Shown: piece after piece, positions 7,565-15,669 of the stretch
How the letters are laid out: the number at the start of each line of letters is the position of its first letter
Position numbering within the stretch: the first letter of the stretch is position 1
Assembly (NCBI RefSeq): GCF_003544835.1
Contig: NZ_CP032099.1
Coordinates: 930,001-994,000, forward strand
DNA length: 64,000 bases
Source: Aliarcobacter skirrowii CCUG 10374
GTDB lineage: Bacteria; Campylobacterota; Campylobacteria; Campylobacterales; Arcobacteraceae
Reading direction: 5' to 3'
Position numbers and translations under genes: made by a program
Notes under the pieces: generated by a model
Told to the model about the DNA's origin: nothing
Seen by the model: the letters and a program-made list of their open reading frames with translations, nothing else
The model's database searches: none

Positions 7565-8553
7565 GTATTTTATATGAATTAAAAAATATTGAGTATTTTT
7601 TTGATGAAAAAAGAGTTTTAAGTATTGATAATCTTATATTAGAAGAGAATAAAATTATTGGTTTTTTTGGACCAAATGGTAGTGGAAAATCTACACTTTT
7701 TTCTATTTTATCTTTTATTTCTAAACCACAAAATGGTGAAATCATAATAGATGAAAATATTAAAAAAAGTGTTGTTATGCTTCCTCAAAATCCATATTTA
7801 TTAAAACGAACAGTATTTGAAAATATTGCTTATGGTTTAAAAATAAGAGGAGAGAGTGTAGATTTAAAAAGTAAAGTTGAAGAGGCTCTCTCTTTAGTTG
7901 GTCTTGATAAAAATTTTTCAAATAGAAAATGGAATCAACTCTCAGGTGGTGAAGCTCAAAGAGTTGCTTTGGCTTCAAGATTAATTTTAAAACCAAAAGT
8001 ATTAATACTAGATGAACCAACAGTTGGAGTTGATACAAATTCAGCACAATTAATCAAAGATGCTATTTTATTAGCAAAGCAAAAATATAACACTACAATA
8101 TTTATATCAAGTCACGATTATACATGGTTAAAACATATAAGTGATAAAAAGATAGCACTTTTTCAAGGAAGTTTAGTTGAACATGGAAATATAAATCTAC
8201 TATTTCCCCCATGGAGTAAAAATGAACAAGGTGATTTGGTTAAAAATTTTATTGATGGTCAAAAAATAGTAATTCCAAACTCTAAGAGTAAAAAAAGAGA
8301 TTCAGTTGTAATAATCAATCAAAGTAGTATAAAAATATCTAAATTTGATGAAAATAATAAAAAAGAAAAATTGATAGCAACAGTAACATCTATACAAAAA
8401 GATGAAAATCAAGATAATCTACAAATAGAGTTCTCCATTTGTGGTATTAATTTTTCTTGTTTAATCTCTAAAAATCAGATTCAAAAAGATATATTATTTC
8501 CAGGAGATAAAGTAGAAGTATTTTTTGATTTAGATAGTGTTTGTTGGATGTAA
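7561..8553 (+). CDS. tupC: Tungstate ABC transporter, ATP-binding protein with C-terminal TOBE-like domain
   Basis: A 330-residue ATPase. Walker A GPNGSGKST, the Q-loop in MLPQNP, signature LSGGEAQRVAL, Walker B VLILDEPT and switch His in ISSHD are all present. Beyond residue about 240 there is an extra region ending in a TOBE-like fold (KLIATVTSIQKDE to the end), which binds oxyanions and shuts down uptake in some Mo/W importers. The start is set at 7561 by the ATGA overlap with tupB rather than three codons earlier. As the ModE-like regulator here lacks TOBE, this tail may be the operon's only intracellular metal-sensing domain (inference). Confidence 0.92.
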   Translation: MSILYELKNIEYFFDEKRVLSIDNLILEENKIIGFFGPNGSGKSTLFSILSFISKPQNGEIIIDENIKKSVVMLPQNPYLLKRTVFENIAYGLKIRGESVDLKSKVEEALSLVGLDKNFSNRKWNQLSGGEAQRVALASRLILKPKVLILDEPTVGVDTNSAQLIKDAILLAKQKYNTTIFISSHDYTWLKHISDKKIALFQGSLVEHGNINLLFPPWSKNEQGDLVKNFIDGQKIVIPNSKSKKRDSVVIINQSSIKISKFDENNKKEKLIATVTSIQKDENQDNLQIEFSICGINFSCLISKNQIQKDILFPGDKVEVFFDLDSVCWM

Positions 8554-8600
8554 GAGATAAAATAGTAAACTTATGATTATTTAAAAAATTAGGAGCAAAT

Positions 8601-8792
8601 ATGTTTGTACAATTAAACGAAAGAGTTCTTTTAAATCTATCTAAAATAACTAGAACGAAAATAGATCATGTTGAAGATGGAATAAGAGTTAGATTTTATG
8701 AAGGTCAATATCAAGTTGCAAAGTCAAAAAGATTTGAAACAGTTGAAGATGCTAATAAATGGCTTTTTGAATTATTAAAACCTTTTAATTAA
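8601..8792 (+). CDS. Small unknown protein at the end of the Mo/W operon
   Basis: A 63-residue, charged, soluble protein starting with AGGAG six bases before ATG. It has no membrane segment or cysteine. The ending, ETVEDANKWLFELLKPF, is amphipathic. It follows tupC by 47 bases and is closed by a strong terminator, so it is probably the last gene of the operon. I do not recognise a family; the clear ribosome site and terminator support expression. Confidence 0.7.
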   Translation: MFVQLNERVLLNLSKITRTKIDHVEDGIRVRFYEGQYQVAKSKRFETVEDANKWLFELLKPFN

Positions 8793-8793
8793 A

Positions 8794-8821
8794 AAAGCTA
8801 GAAGTTAAAACTTCTAGCTTT
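8794..8821. terminator. Strong bidirectional terminator between the Mo/W operon and fccB
   Basis: A perfect 12-bp stem (AAAGCTAGAAGT with its complement) and a TAAA loop, flanked by A and T runs. It serves the plus-strand operon ending at 8792 and the convergent minus-strand gene ending at 8828. Confidence 0.9.
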
Positions 8822-8827
8822 GAAGTA

Positions 8828-10120
8828 TTATTTAAATACGTCGTCAGTTTGGCTTCTGTACCAAGCATAAGCATATTGTGCTTCAAGTGGTCTAATGTGT
8901 CCATTTGGATCTCTTTCTGGACTAACTCCTCCAGCACCATTAACACTCTCAATATGATCATCATGAGCATTATAAACAGCTGCAATAGAAATACCATATT
9001 TTGGACTTAATAAACTATAACAAGTATTTGCAAGTTTTGGAGGATTTATAACTGGTTTATTAGCTAATACTCTTGCAATTTGCATTGCTACAACTTTTCC
9101 TTGTGTACTTGCACTAAATGCTGATTTTGGCATTGGTGCTGCATTTGAAGCATCTCCAATAACATGTACATTTTTTACAAGTTTAGATTCAAATGTTTTT
9201 GGATGTACAGGACACCAATCACCTTGAACTAATCCTGAATCAAATGCTAATTGACTAGCTTTTTGATTTGGAATATAGTTTAAAACATCTGCAATAATCT
9301 CATCACCATCATCAGTAACAACTAGTTTTTTCTTTGGATCAACACTTACAACTTTTCCACCAAATTGAGCTGGTTTCCACTCAATCATATCTCCATAAAG
9401 TTCTTTCCAACCTTGAGTAAATAGACCTTGTTTAGAGAATTTATCTTTTTGATCAAGAATTACTATTTTAGAGTTTGGTTTATTGTATTTTAAATAGTAT
9501 GCAACTAAAGAAACTCTTTCATATGGTCCAGGAGGGCATCTAAAAGGGTCTGTAGGTGCTACCATTACAAAAGTTCCACCATCTTTCATTTCTTCAAGTT
9601 GTTTTTGTAATATAACAGTTTGTTCTCCCGCTTTTACAGCATGAGGTGCATATTTTTGATTATCCTCTGTATAACCTTTTTCAAATTTAAAATCAATTCC
9701 AGGGCTTACTATTGCTCTTGTATAGCTAATAGATTCACCATTTTCTAAAATTACACTATTTGTTGCACCATCAACTTTTTTTACTTTTGCGTAGATTACT
9801 TTTACATTGTGTTTGTTTTTTAGTGCATTTAAATCTTGCTTAATGAAATCCATTTTCTCCATACCAGCAATAACTGCGTTACTAAATGGACAAGTATAAT
9901 ACTCTTTGTTCTCTTCTATTAAAACAATCTCAACATTTTTATCAAATCTTCTTAAGTATTTAGCAGCAGCTGCTCCACCAAAACCACCACCAACTATTAC
10001 AACTCTTTGTTTGTCTTGTGGTAAAGTTGCCAACTCTGGACTAACTAAACTATTACAAGCAGCAAAAGATAGTGCAGTAGCACCTAAAAGTATTTTTCCG
10101 AAATCTCTTCTATTTAACAT
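8828..10120 (-). CDS. fccB: Flavocytochrome c sulfide dehydrogenase, flavoprotein subunit
   Basis: A 430-residue FAD protein of the FccB/SoxF family that oxidises sulfide in the periplasm and passes electrons to its cytochrome partner. It starts with a Tat signal (NRRDFGK, then a hydrophobic stretch); C22 after SFAA is a weak lipobox, so a lipid anchor is possible. The FAD-binding motif GGGFGG is at residues 44-49. Redox Cys candidates are C77 (YTCPFSNAV), C195 (FRCPPGPYER) and one near residue 370 (NTCYSLLSP), and the C-terminal FCSD domain is present. The cytochrome gene lies 15 bases upstream. Terminal acceptor and physiological direction are not shown by sequence. Confidence 0.88.
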   Translation of the reverse strand: MLNRRDFGKILLGATALSFAACNSLVSPELATLPQDKQRVVIVGGGFGGAAAAKYLRRFDKNVEIVLIEENKEYYTCPFSNAVIAGMEKMDFIKQDLNALKNKHNVKVIYAKVKKVDGATNSVILENGESISYTRAIVSPGIDFKFEKGYTEDNQKYAPHAVKAGEQTVILQKQLEEMKDGGTFVMVAPTDPFRCPPGPYERVSLVAYYLKYNKPNSKIVILDQKDKFSKQGLFTQGWKELYGDMIEWKPAQFGGKVVSVDPKKKLVVTDDGDEIIADVLNYIPNQKASQLAFDSGLVQGDWCPVHPKTFESKLVKNVHVIGDASNAAPMPKSAFSASTQGKVVAMQIARVLANKPVINPPKLANTCYSLLSPKYGISIAAVYNAHDDHIESVNGAGGVSPERDPNGHIRPLEAQYAYAWYRSQTDDVFK

Positions 10121-10135
10121 TTTAAACTCCTTTGC

Positions 10136-10435
10136 CTATTTAATTTGTGAGAAATAGTATGCAAGTTGCTCAAGCTCTTCATTACTAAAACCTTTAGTAT
10201 GCTTCTGCATCATATAAGTTGTACCATCTACATTTTTACCATTTTTAAAGTTAAGTAGTGTTTTATAAAGATAATCTTTAGTTCCACTAATACTAGGAAT
10301 TGTAGTAACAGATTTACCATTGTTTCCATGACAATTTACACATGACAATGATAACATTTCAGCTCTAACTGGGTCATATTTTGCTGCAAAAGATAAAGTT
10401 GCAGTACAAACCAACAAAAACATTAGTTTTTTCAT
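10136..10435 (-). CDS. fccA: Flavocytochrome c sulfide dehydrogenase, monohaem cytochrome subunit
   Basis: A 99-residue class I cytochrome c with a signal peptide (MKKLMFLLVCTATLSFAA) and one haem site, CVNCH. The Met in TTYMMQKHTKGF, near residue 72, is the likely distal ligand. The ATG at 10435 with GGAGAG just upstream is preferred to a longer frame reaching 10522, which lacks a signal peptide at its start. Immediately upstream of fccB in a two-gene unit. It accepts electrons from FccB and passes them to terminal oxidases. Confidence 0.88.
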   Translation of the reverse strand: MKKLMFLLVCTATLSFAAKYDPVRAEMLSLSCVNCHGNNGKSVTTIPSISGTKDYLYKTLLNFKNGKNVDGTTYMMQKHTKGFSNEELEQLAYYFSQIK

Positions 10436-10573
10436 TTTTCTCTCCTTATTTAATTCGATTGTAAAGACTAATGATAATTTAATAATCTTAATTTTAATTG
10501 AAACTATTAAATTAAATCCCACTTATTTAATTATGATTAAATTGCACTGTGTAGAAACTTCTCAAAGCTTTAT

Positions 10574-12091
10574 TTAAATTACAACTTTGTTTCTACCAGT
10601 CTGCTTTGCTTTGTAAAGGTTATCATCTGCTCTTTTTAGTAAACTATCTTTTGTATCATCTTTTTTTGGAATTGCAATTCCAAAACTACTTGTAAGTTTC
10701 CCTATTTTTGTAAAATTGAAGTTTTCAACAGCAACTCTCATTTTTTCAGCAACAAGAATTAAATTCTCTTTAGAGTTTGATTCTATTATTGCAATAAACT
10801 CTTCACCACCCCATCTATATACTAAATCTGTAGTTCTTATTGCTTTTTTTGTAACATCTGAAAACTCTTGTAAAACTATATCTCCAATATCATGCCCATA
10901 AGTATCATTTACTTTTTTAAAGAAATCAATATCATACATAATAACGCTATATTCACAAAATCTTTTCTCTTTTATTATCTTGTCTAAATCAACATTAAAT
11001 TTACTTCTATTAAAAAGTTTTGTAAGAGTATCTGTATATGCTTTTTTGATAAAAATATTCTTCTGTATATAATTCACTCTTAAAATATATAAAATGATAA
11101 GCAAAGATAGTATTAAATTTAGAGTTATAAAAAGAGAAAAACCTTCTTGTTTTGTATCATTGATAATACTATTTTTTGAGTAAGATAATACATAAGTATT
11201 TATACTTTGATCAAAATCAAATATAGGTAAAAAAGTTACTAAATACCACTCATTTTTAATCTTAAAATCTTCTACAAAAGCTTCAAAGGAATCAAGTTTT
11301 TGTGAGAAATTTTCTTTAATTTTTGCATCAATTAAAGAGACTGTTTTTTTATCAATAGCTTCAATTTCGCACTCATTAATCTTCTCTTCATAAAACTTGT
11401 CGCTTACAGATGAACCAATATAGTAGTGTTCAGCTATTTGTTTAAAAGCTCTTTTGTTTACATAATCTTTTGAAATAATTAATTTATACTCATAAGGATA
11501 AGTTCTATGTAAAAAGTGATGCATAGCACTAAATGAGCTAGAGAGTTCAACTGTTCCATAAAACTCATTATCAATTATAATTGGAAATACATTTCTAAAT
11601 CCATTTTGAACCTTTCCCTCTTCAAAACCAAATTGTGGTTTTTTTGTCTCATTGGCTTTTTTTACAGTTGCTCTAACCTCTAAAAGATTATCTCCATAAT
11701 TTTGTGGTGAATGAAATCTTAAAAAACTATTTCCATATTTATCATGAAAATGAAGTTGTCTAAAATCGTGTTGCAATAATCTATTGTATGTAGAGTAAAG
11801 ATTGTTTAAAAGTTCATTTCTAGTTCTATTTTTAACAGTTTCATTAGCACTATTTAAATTTTTTAATAGATTTTTTATTTTTTCTTGATACAAAATTTCA
11901 TCAACAATCATATTTGCAAATTTTTGATTAAAATTTAAAATAATATTTAATTCACTACTTAATTTTTCAATTTGAGAGTTTTTGATTTTTTCTATTTTAA
12001 CTTTATTAAAATGCTCTATTGAAAGGTAGAAAATAGTCTCAATAGCTATTAAAAATAGTATGAAAAAGAGTATAGTTTTTCTTGTTCTCAT
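10574..12091 (-). CDS. Membrane-bound diguanylate cyclase with periplasmic CACHE-type sensor
   Basis: A 505-residue protein. The N-terminal membrane helix (FILFLIAIETIFYLSI) is followed by a periplasmic region of about 280 residues with features of a double CACHE sensor (HFHDKYGNSFLRFHSPQNYG, GFRNVFPIIID). A second helix lies near residues 318-335, then the GGDEF domain. The active site is GGEEF with an RTTD inhibitory I-site exactly five residues before it, so it should make c-di-GMP and be feedback-inhibited. No EAL domain. A single-gene unit; the signal sensed is unknown. Confidence 0.9.
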   Translation of the reverse strand: MRTRKTILFFILFLIAIETIFYLSIEHFNKVKIEKIKNSQIEKLSSELNIILNFNQKFANMIVDEILYQEKIKNLLKNLNSANETVKNRTRNELLNNLYSTYNRLLQHDFRQLHFHDKYGNSFLRFHSPQNYGDNLLEVRATVKKANETKKPQFGFEEGKVQNGFRNVFPIIIDNEFYGTVELSSSFSAMHHFLHRTYPYEYKLIISKDYVNKRAFKQIAEHYYIGSSVSDKFYEEKINECEIEAIDKKTVSLIDAKIKENFSQKLDSFEAFVEDFKIKNEWYLVTFLPIFDFDQSINTYVLSYSKNSIINDTKQEGFSLFITLNLILSLLIILYILRVNYIQKNIFIKKAYTDTLTKLFNRSKFNVDLDKIIKEKRFCEYSVIMYDIDFFKKVNDTYGHDIGDIVLQEFSDVTKKAIRTTDLVYRWGGEEFIAIIESNSKENLILVAEKMRVAVENFNFTKIGKLTSSFGIAIPKKDDTKDSLLKRADDNLYKAKQTGRNKVVI

Positions 12092-12131
12092 TAATTTGCC
12101 CTAATATAAGAATTTTAAAGTATAGTTAAAT

Positions 12132-12174
12132 AATAATAAAGTTTAGCTTTTTAAAAAAGAGTAAACTTTATTAT
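12132..12174 (-). terminator. Terminator of the ABC exporter gene
   Basis: A 13-bp stem (ATAATAAAGTTTA with its complement) that overlaps the stop codon of the minus-strand gene ending at 12171. The loop holds a nested CTTTTT/AAAAAG pairing. Confidence 0.75.
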
Positions 12175-13937
12175 ATTAATTGATTTTTTACAAAATCCAA
12201 ATAGTGTCCATCTTCTTGCTCTAACTTACTAGCACTTCCACTTTGAACAAGCTCTCCATCATTTAAAACATATATTTTAGAGGCATTTTTAACACTACTT
12301 AATCTATGAGCTATTGTTATAACTGTCTTATCTTTTAAAAACTCTTTTAACTCTTTAAATAGATTTGTCTCAGTTTGAACATCAAGTGCTGAAGTTGATT
12401 CATCAAAAATTACAACGCTTGGGTTTGCTAAAATCATTCTAGCTATTGATAATCTTTGTCTTTGACCTCCACTTAATCTAACACCCATTTTCCCAACAAT
12501 TGTATCAAGACCATTTGGCATATTTTTTAAAACATCATCCATTTGAGCAATTTTTAAAGCTTTATAAATATTATTATCATCAATATCTTCACCCATTGTT
12601 AGATTAAATCTAAGAGTGTTATTAAATAATATTGGCATTTGAAGAACCAAAAATACGCTATTTCTTAAACTCTTTTTATCTATATCATCAATACTTATAT
12701 TGTTGTATAAAATATCGCCTGAGCTTTTTTCATAAAATCCAGCAATTAATTGAGATATTGTAGTTTTACCACTACCACTTGCTCCAATAATTGCAATTTT
12801 TTCACCAGCTTTTATATCAAAACTTATGTTTGATAGATTATTTTTATCTTTATTATATGAAAAAGATAGATTTTTTAAAGAGATATCAACCCCATTTTTA
12901 CTATCTAATTTTATATCTCCATCTTTTTCACAAGATAACTCTAAAACACTATTTATTCTTCCTATTGCTGCTTTTGCACTTGCAAGTGAGTATTGAATAG
13001 ATAAAATCTCTTGAACAGGAGACATAATAAACCAAATATAACCAAACATAGCAAACATTAAACCAATTGATAAATCACTATAAGCTACAAGTAAAAGTCC
13101 AGTTGCTCTAAATATTTCAAATGCGAATAGAAATATTGTGTAAGATAGTTTTTCAAAAGCAACACTTTTGTAGCCAAACTCATTTGAAGTTATTTTTATA
13201 TCATCTGCTTTTTTTATGGACTCTTCAAAAAAATCATTCTCTTTATTACTTGCTTTTATTTGTGAAAATAGATCTAAAGTCTCATTTATATTACTTTGAA
13301 AAGACTCTATGGCTTTGTTTTCCTCTTTTTTTAACTCTCCAGTTTTTTTTGCAATTTTTCTAGAAATTATTGCAATAGTTGGTTGTGTAAAAAGAATCAT
13401 TAAACCTAAAACTAAATCTATATTTATAATTATTAAAGCAACTGCAATTAAAGTTAAAGATGAAGTAATTAGTTTACTTGCAACATTTACAATAAAACTA
13501 TCTAAAGTATTTACATCTGTAATTAAATTTGCAGCAATCTTTCCACTACCAATTGTTTCATACTCATTTGTTGTAACTTTTTTTAAATGATTTAGAAGTT
13601 TTACTCTTATATCAAATATAACAGTTTTTGATATTTTTGTAAAAATTTTACTATTTATTACTCCAAATATAAAGTGTAAAAATCTTAATAATATTACAAC
13701 AACTGTAACAATTGCTATATAATAAAATGGATCCCCACTTCCAAAAAAGTAGTCTATGTTATTTACAAAAAAACTTGGTTTTTCAAGTAAAACTTCATCA
13801 ACTAATAAAGGAAGCAATAAAGGAATTGGAACACTTATAAAAATTCCAATTATAGTAAAAAATTGTCCCCAAAGTAGGGCTTTTTTATTTTTTAAAAGTA
13901 GTTTAAAAATATATTTTAAAGATATTTTTTCGTTCAT
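12171..13937 (-). CDS. ABC exporter, fused permease and ATPase (MsbA/multidrug type)
   Basis: A 588-residue half-transporter. Six membrane helices lie in about residues 20-310, then an ATPase with Walker A GASGSGKTT, signature LSGGQRQRLSIARM, Walker B VVIFDESTSALD and H-loop IAHRLSS. It probably works as a homodimer exporting lipid or a hydrophobic compound; the substrate cannot be told from sequence. The start is placed at the ATG at 13937, because the in-frame extension to 14009 lies in the preceding gene and reads like no family member. No strong ribosome site is visible. Confidence 0.88.
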   Translation of the reverse strand: MNEKISLKYIFKLLLKNKKALLWGQFFTIIGIFISVPIPLLLPLLVDEVLLEKPSFFVNNIDYFFGSGDPFYYIAIVTVVVILLRFLHFIFGVINSKIFTKISKTVIFDIRVKLLNHLKKVTTNEYETIGSGKIAANLITDVNTLDSFIVNVASKLITSSLTLIAVALIIINIDLVLGLMILFTQPTIAIISRKIAKKTGELKKEENKAIESFQSNINETLDLFSQIKASNKENDFFEESIKKADDIKITSNEFGYKSVAFEKLSYTIFLFAFEIFRATGLLLVAYSDLSIGLMFAMFGYIWFIMSPVQEILSIQYSLASAKAAIGRINSVLELSCEKDGDIKLDSKNGVDISLKNLSFSYNKDKNNLSNISFDIKAGEKIAIIGASGSGKTTISQLIAGFYEKSSGDILYNNISIDDIDKKSLRNSVFLVLQMPILFNNTLRFNLTMGEDIDDNNIYKALKIAQMDDVLKNMPNGLDTIVGKMGVRLSGGQRQRLSIARMILANPSVVIFDESTSALDVQTETNLFKELKEFLKDKTVITIAHRLSSVKNASKIYVLNDGELVQSGSASKLEQEDGHYLDFVKNQLI

Positions 13938-13944
13938 AAAATTT

Positions 13945-13968
13945 AAATAAGAGATAAATCTCTTATTT
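13945..13968. terminator. Hairpin at the end of the small flavoprotein gene
   Basis: A perfect 11-bp stem (AAATAAGAGAT with its complement) and a two-base spacer, overlapping the stop codon of the gene ending at 13967. It sits in the leader of the ABC exporter gene, so it could be a weak terminator or an attenuator. Confidence 0.5.
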
Positions 13969-14560
13969 ATGCCTTTACATCGTGAACAACTGCTATTTTT
14001 CCACTCCAAAGTTTAAAAATATCACAAGCAACTTTAGCTCCATCTCCACTTGCACATGAAAACATTGTAGGAACACCACTTGCAAGTCCAGCTACATATA
14101 GATTTTTAGAGATTAAATTGTTTGAATTTTCCAAATATATATTATTTGGTTTTGGAACAAATATGTTATCTTTTACATTTACATCTTCACACTCTATATC
14201 AAATTTATGAAGACCAGTTGCTAATACTACAATTGAAGCTTCATAAGTAGAGTTTTGTGTTGTTATTTTAAAATATTCGCCTAAATTCTCAATTTTAGTA
14301 GCTTTTTCATCTTTTAGTTCAACATCTTTATATATCTCTAGCTGTTTTTTCATTTTAAGAAGTAAATCAACACCATTGATTCCACTATCAACTCCAGCAA
14401 CATTAAAATATTTTCCAACATTTAAATCACTTTTATTATCATCTAAAATTAGATATTTTTTATCTTTTGCCCAATCAAATTTATCATTTGCACTTCCTAA
14501 AGTCAAAGCACAAGCAAAGCCAGCAGCTCCAGCTCCAATAATTACTACATCATATCTCAT
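13967..14560 (-). CDS. Small FAD-dependent oxidoreductase, thioredoxin-reductase-like, lacking CxxC
   Basis: A 197-residue protein with an N-terminal dinucleotide motif (VIIGAGAAGFACAL), a mid-region ATG motif (VVLATGLHKF) and a C-terminal FAD contact (NLYVAGLASGVPTMFSCASGDG). It is much shorter than thioredoxin reductase (about 310 residues) and has no NADPH domain or CxxC pair. Function unknown; probably a cytoplasmic flavoprotein. It precedes the ABC exporter on the same strand. Confidence 0.75.
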   Translation of the reverse strand: MRYDVVIIGAGAAGFACALTLGSANDKFDWAKDKKYLILDDNKSDLNVGKYFNVAGVDSGINGVDLLLKMKKQLEIYKDVELKDEKATKIENLGEYFKITTQNSTYEASIVVLATGLHKFDIECEDVNVKDNIFVPKPNNIYLENSNNLISKNLYVAGLASGVPTMFSCASGDGAKVACDIFKLWSGKIAVVHDVKA

Positions 14561-14614
14561 AATATTTTCCTTTCATTTAAAAATTTTTCGTAGTTTAACA
14601 AAACAGATATAAAC

Positions 14615-15313
14615 TTACTCTTTTATCCACTCTTTTACACTAGAAGCAAAAAGCTCTGGAAACTCCAAAGGAATATTATGGCTAGTTCCATCTCTTTTTA
14701 TTAATTTAATATTATGTTTTTGATTATGTAGTTTATCTAAAGCCTCCAAATCCAAAAGTCTATCATTTGAGCTATAAAGCATGTGCATAGGGATAGTTTT
14801 ATCTTTTAATTTATCAAATAGATCAACTCTATTAAATGTACTTTTTAGTTGAGTTAAAAAAGTATCTCTTCCTAAATCATTAAACATATCAACCATAGTT
14901 TGAGCCAAAGATAAATCACTTTGATTTTGCTCTTCTAAAAGCATTATTGCTTTTTCAAGCTCCAAGCCAAATTCACTACTATTTTCAAAATCTACTAACT
15001 TTTTTTCTCTTCTTTCAAGCTCAACTTTAGATGTAGTTCCAGGTGTTGCTGCAACTGTAAATAATCTTTTAACTCTTTGTGGATATTTACAAGTAAAATA
15101 TGATGCGATATATCCTCCTAGTGAAAATCCTAAGATATTTATCTTATCTTCTTTAAACTCTTTGTTTAAAATATCAACAATCTCATCAAAATCTGTTGAA
15201 CTTGGAATAGGTATATGAATAATTTCAAAATCATCTTTTAAAAGTGGTAATGCTTTGCTCCAAAGTCTAATATCTGTCATAAGACCTGGTATAAAATATA
15301 TTTTTTCTTTCAT
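14615..15313 (-). CDS. Alpha/beta-hydrolase
   Basis: A 232-residue single-domain hydrolase. The nucleophile elbow is GFSLGG (Ser near residue 105), the acid Asp lies in SSNDRLLD, and the catalytic His is in GTSHNIPLE. It lacks a signal peptide, so it is cytoplasmic. It resembles BioH/MenH-type small esterases, but none of the neighbours is a biotin or menaquinone gene, so no substrate is proposed. Confidence 0.85.
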   Translation of the reverse strand: MKEKIYFIPGLMTDIRLWSKALPLLKDDFEIIHIPIPSSTDFDEIVDILNKEFKEDKINILGFSLGGYIASYFTCKYPQRVKRLFTVAATPGTTSKVELERREKKLVDFENSSEFGLELEKAIMLLEEQNQSDLSLAQTMVDMFNDLGRDTFLTQLKSTFNRVDLFDKLKDKTIPMHMLYSSNDRLLDLEALDKLHNQKHNIKLIKRDGTSHNIPLEFPELFASSVKEWIKE

Positions 15314-15384
15314 ATTATCTCTTTGTATAGTTTCTTTGCATTTTAAGTAAAATTGGCTTAATCTATAAATAATATTATAAATAG

Positions 15385-15430
15385 ATAAGTTTAACTTATT
15401 TATTTGTAATTAAGTTATCTTATATATAAT
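15385..15430 (+). promoter_or_regulatory. Promoter with a palindromic operator candidate upstream of the small membrane gene
   Basis: A -10 box TATAAT at 15425-15430 lies 24 bases before the ATG at 15454. Just upstream, 15385-15399 is a perfect 7-1-7 palindrome (ATAAGTT T AACTTAT), and a further half-site TAAGTTAT follows near 15411. The arrangement suggests repressor binding over the promoter. Confidence 0.45.
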
Positions 15431-15453
15431 TTCAAAAAACTTAAGGAGTTTAA

Positions 15454-15651
15454 ATGAATATTTTTGAAAAAATAAGAGCTTTTTGTAGACCATTTAGAAT
15501 AGTTTTAGGACTTGTTTTAATTGCAATTGGTATTTATACAGGGATTGTTTGGTTTTATTTAGGAGTTATTCCATTGATTGTAGGACTTATGGATATTTGT
15601 CCTGTTTGTATGATTAGTAAAAAGTGTACGCCAAAAACAAAAAAAGATTAA
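15454..15651 (+). CDS. Small DUF2892/YgaP-like membrane protein with a CPVC motif
   Basis: A 65-residue protein with two hydrophobic helices (about residues 15-30 and 31-46) followed by CPVC and a basic tail. The FRIVLGLVLIAIG opening matches the DUF2892 membrane domain that forms the C-terminal half of YgaP-type rhodanese proteins. Here it stands alone with no rhodanese. The ribosome site AAGGAG lies 8 bases before the ATG. Role unknown; sulfur or thiol handling is a guess from the family. Confidence 0.75.
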   Translation: MNIFEKIRAFCRPFRIVLGLVLIAIGIYTGIVWFYLGVIPLIVGLMDICPVCMISKKCTPKTKKD

Positions 15652-15669
15652 GAGATTTTCTCTTAATCT
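15645..15669. terminator. Bidirectional terminator
   Basis: A perfect 11-bp stem (AGATTAAGAGA with its complement) and a TTT loop. It overlaps the stop codon at 15649-15651 and the end of the convergent gene stopping at 15668. Confidence 0.85.

Noticed and set aside
8605-8612. TTGTACAA at the start of the 63-aa gene as part of the acnB-type regulon
   Set aside because: A single copy within codons; such an 8-mer is expected a few times by chance in 64 kb of this composition (another lies in nrdD).
13309-13590. Several plus-strand frames opposite the ABC exporter
   Set aside because: Shadow frames of an A+T-rich coding strand; no ribosome sites and no recognisable domains.
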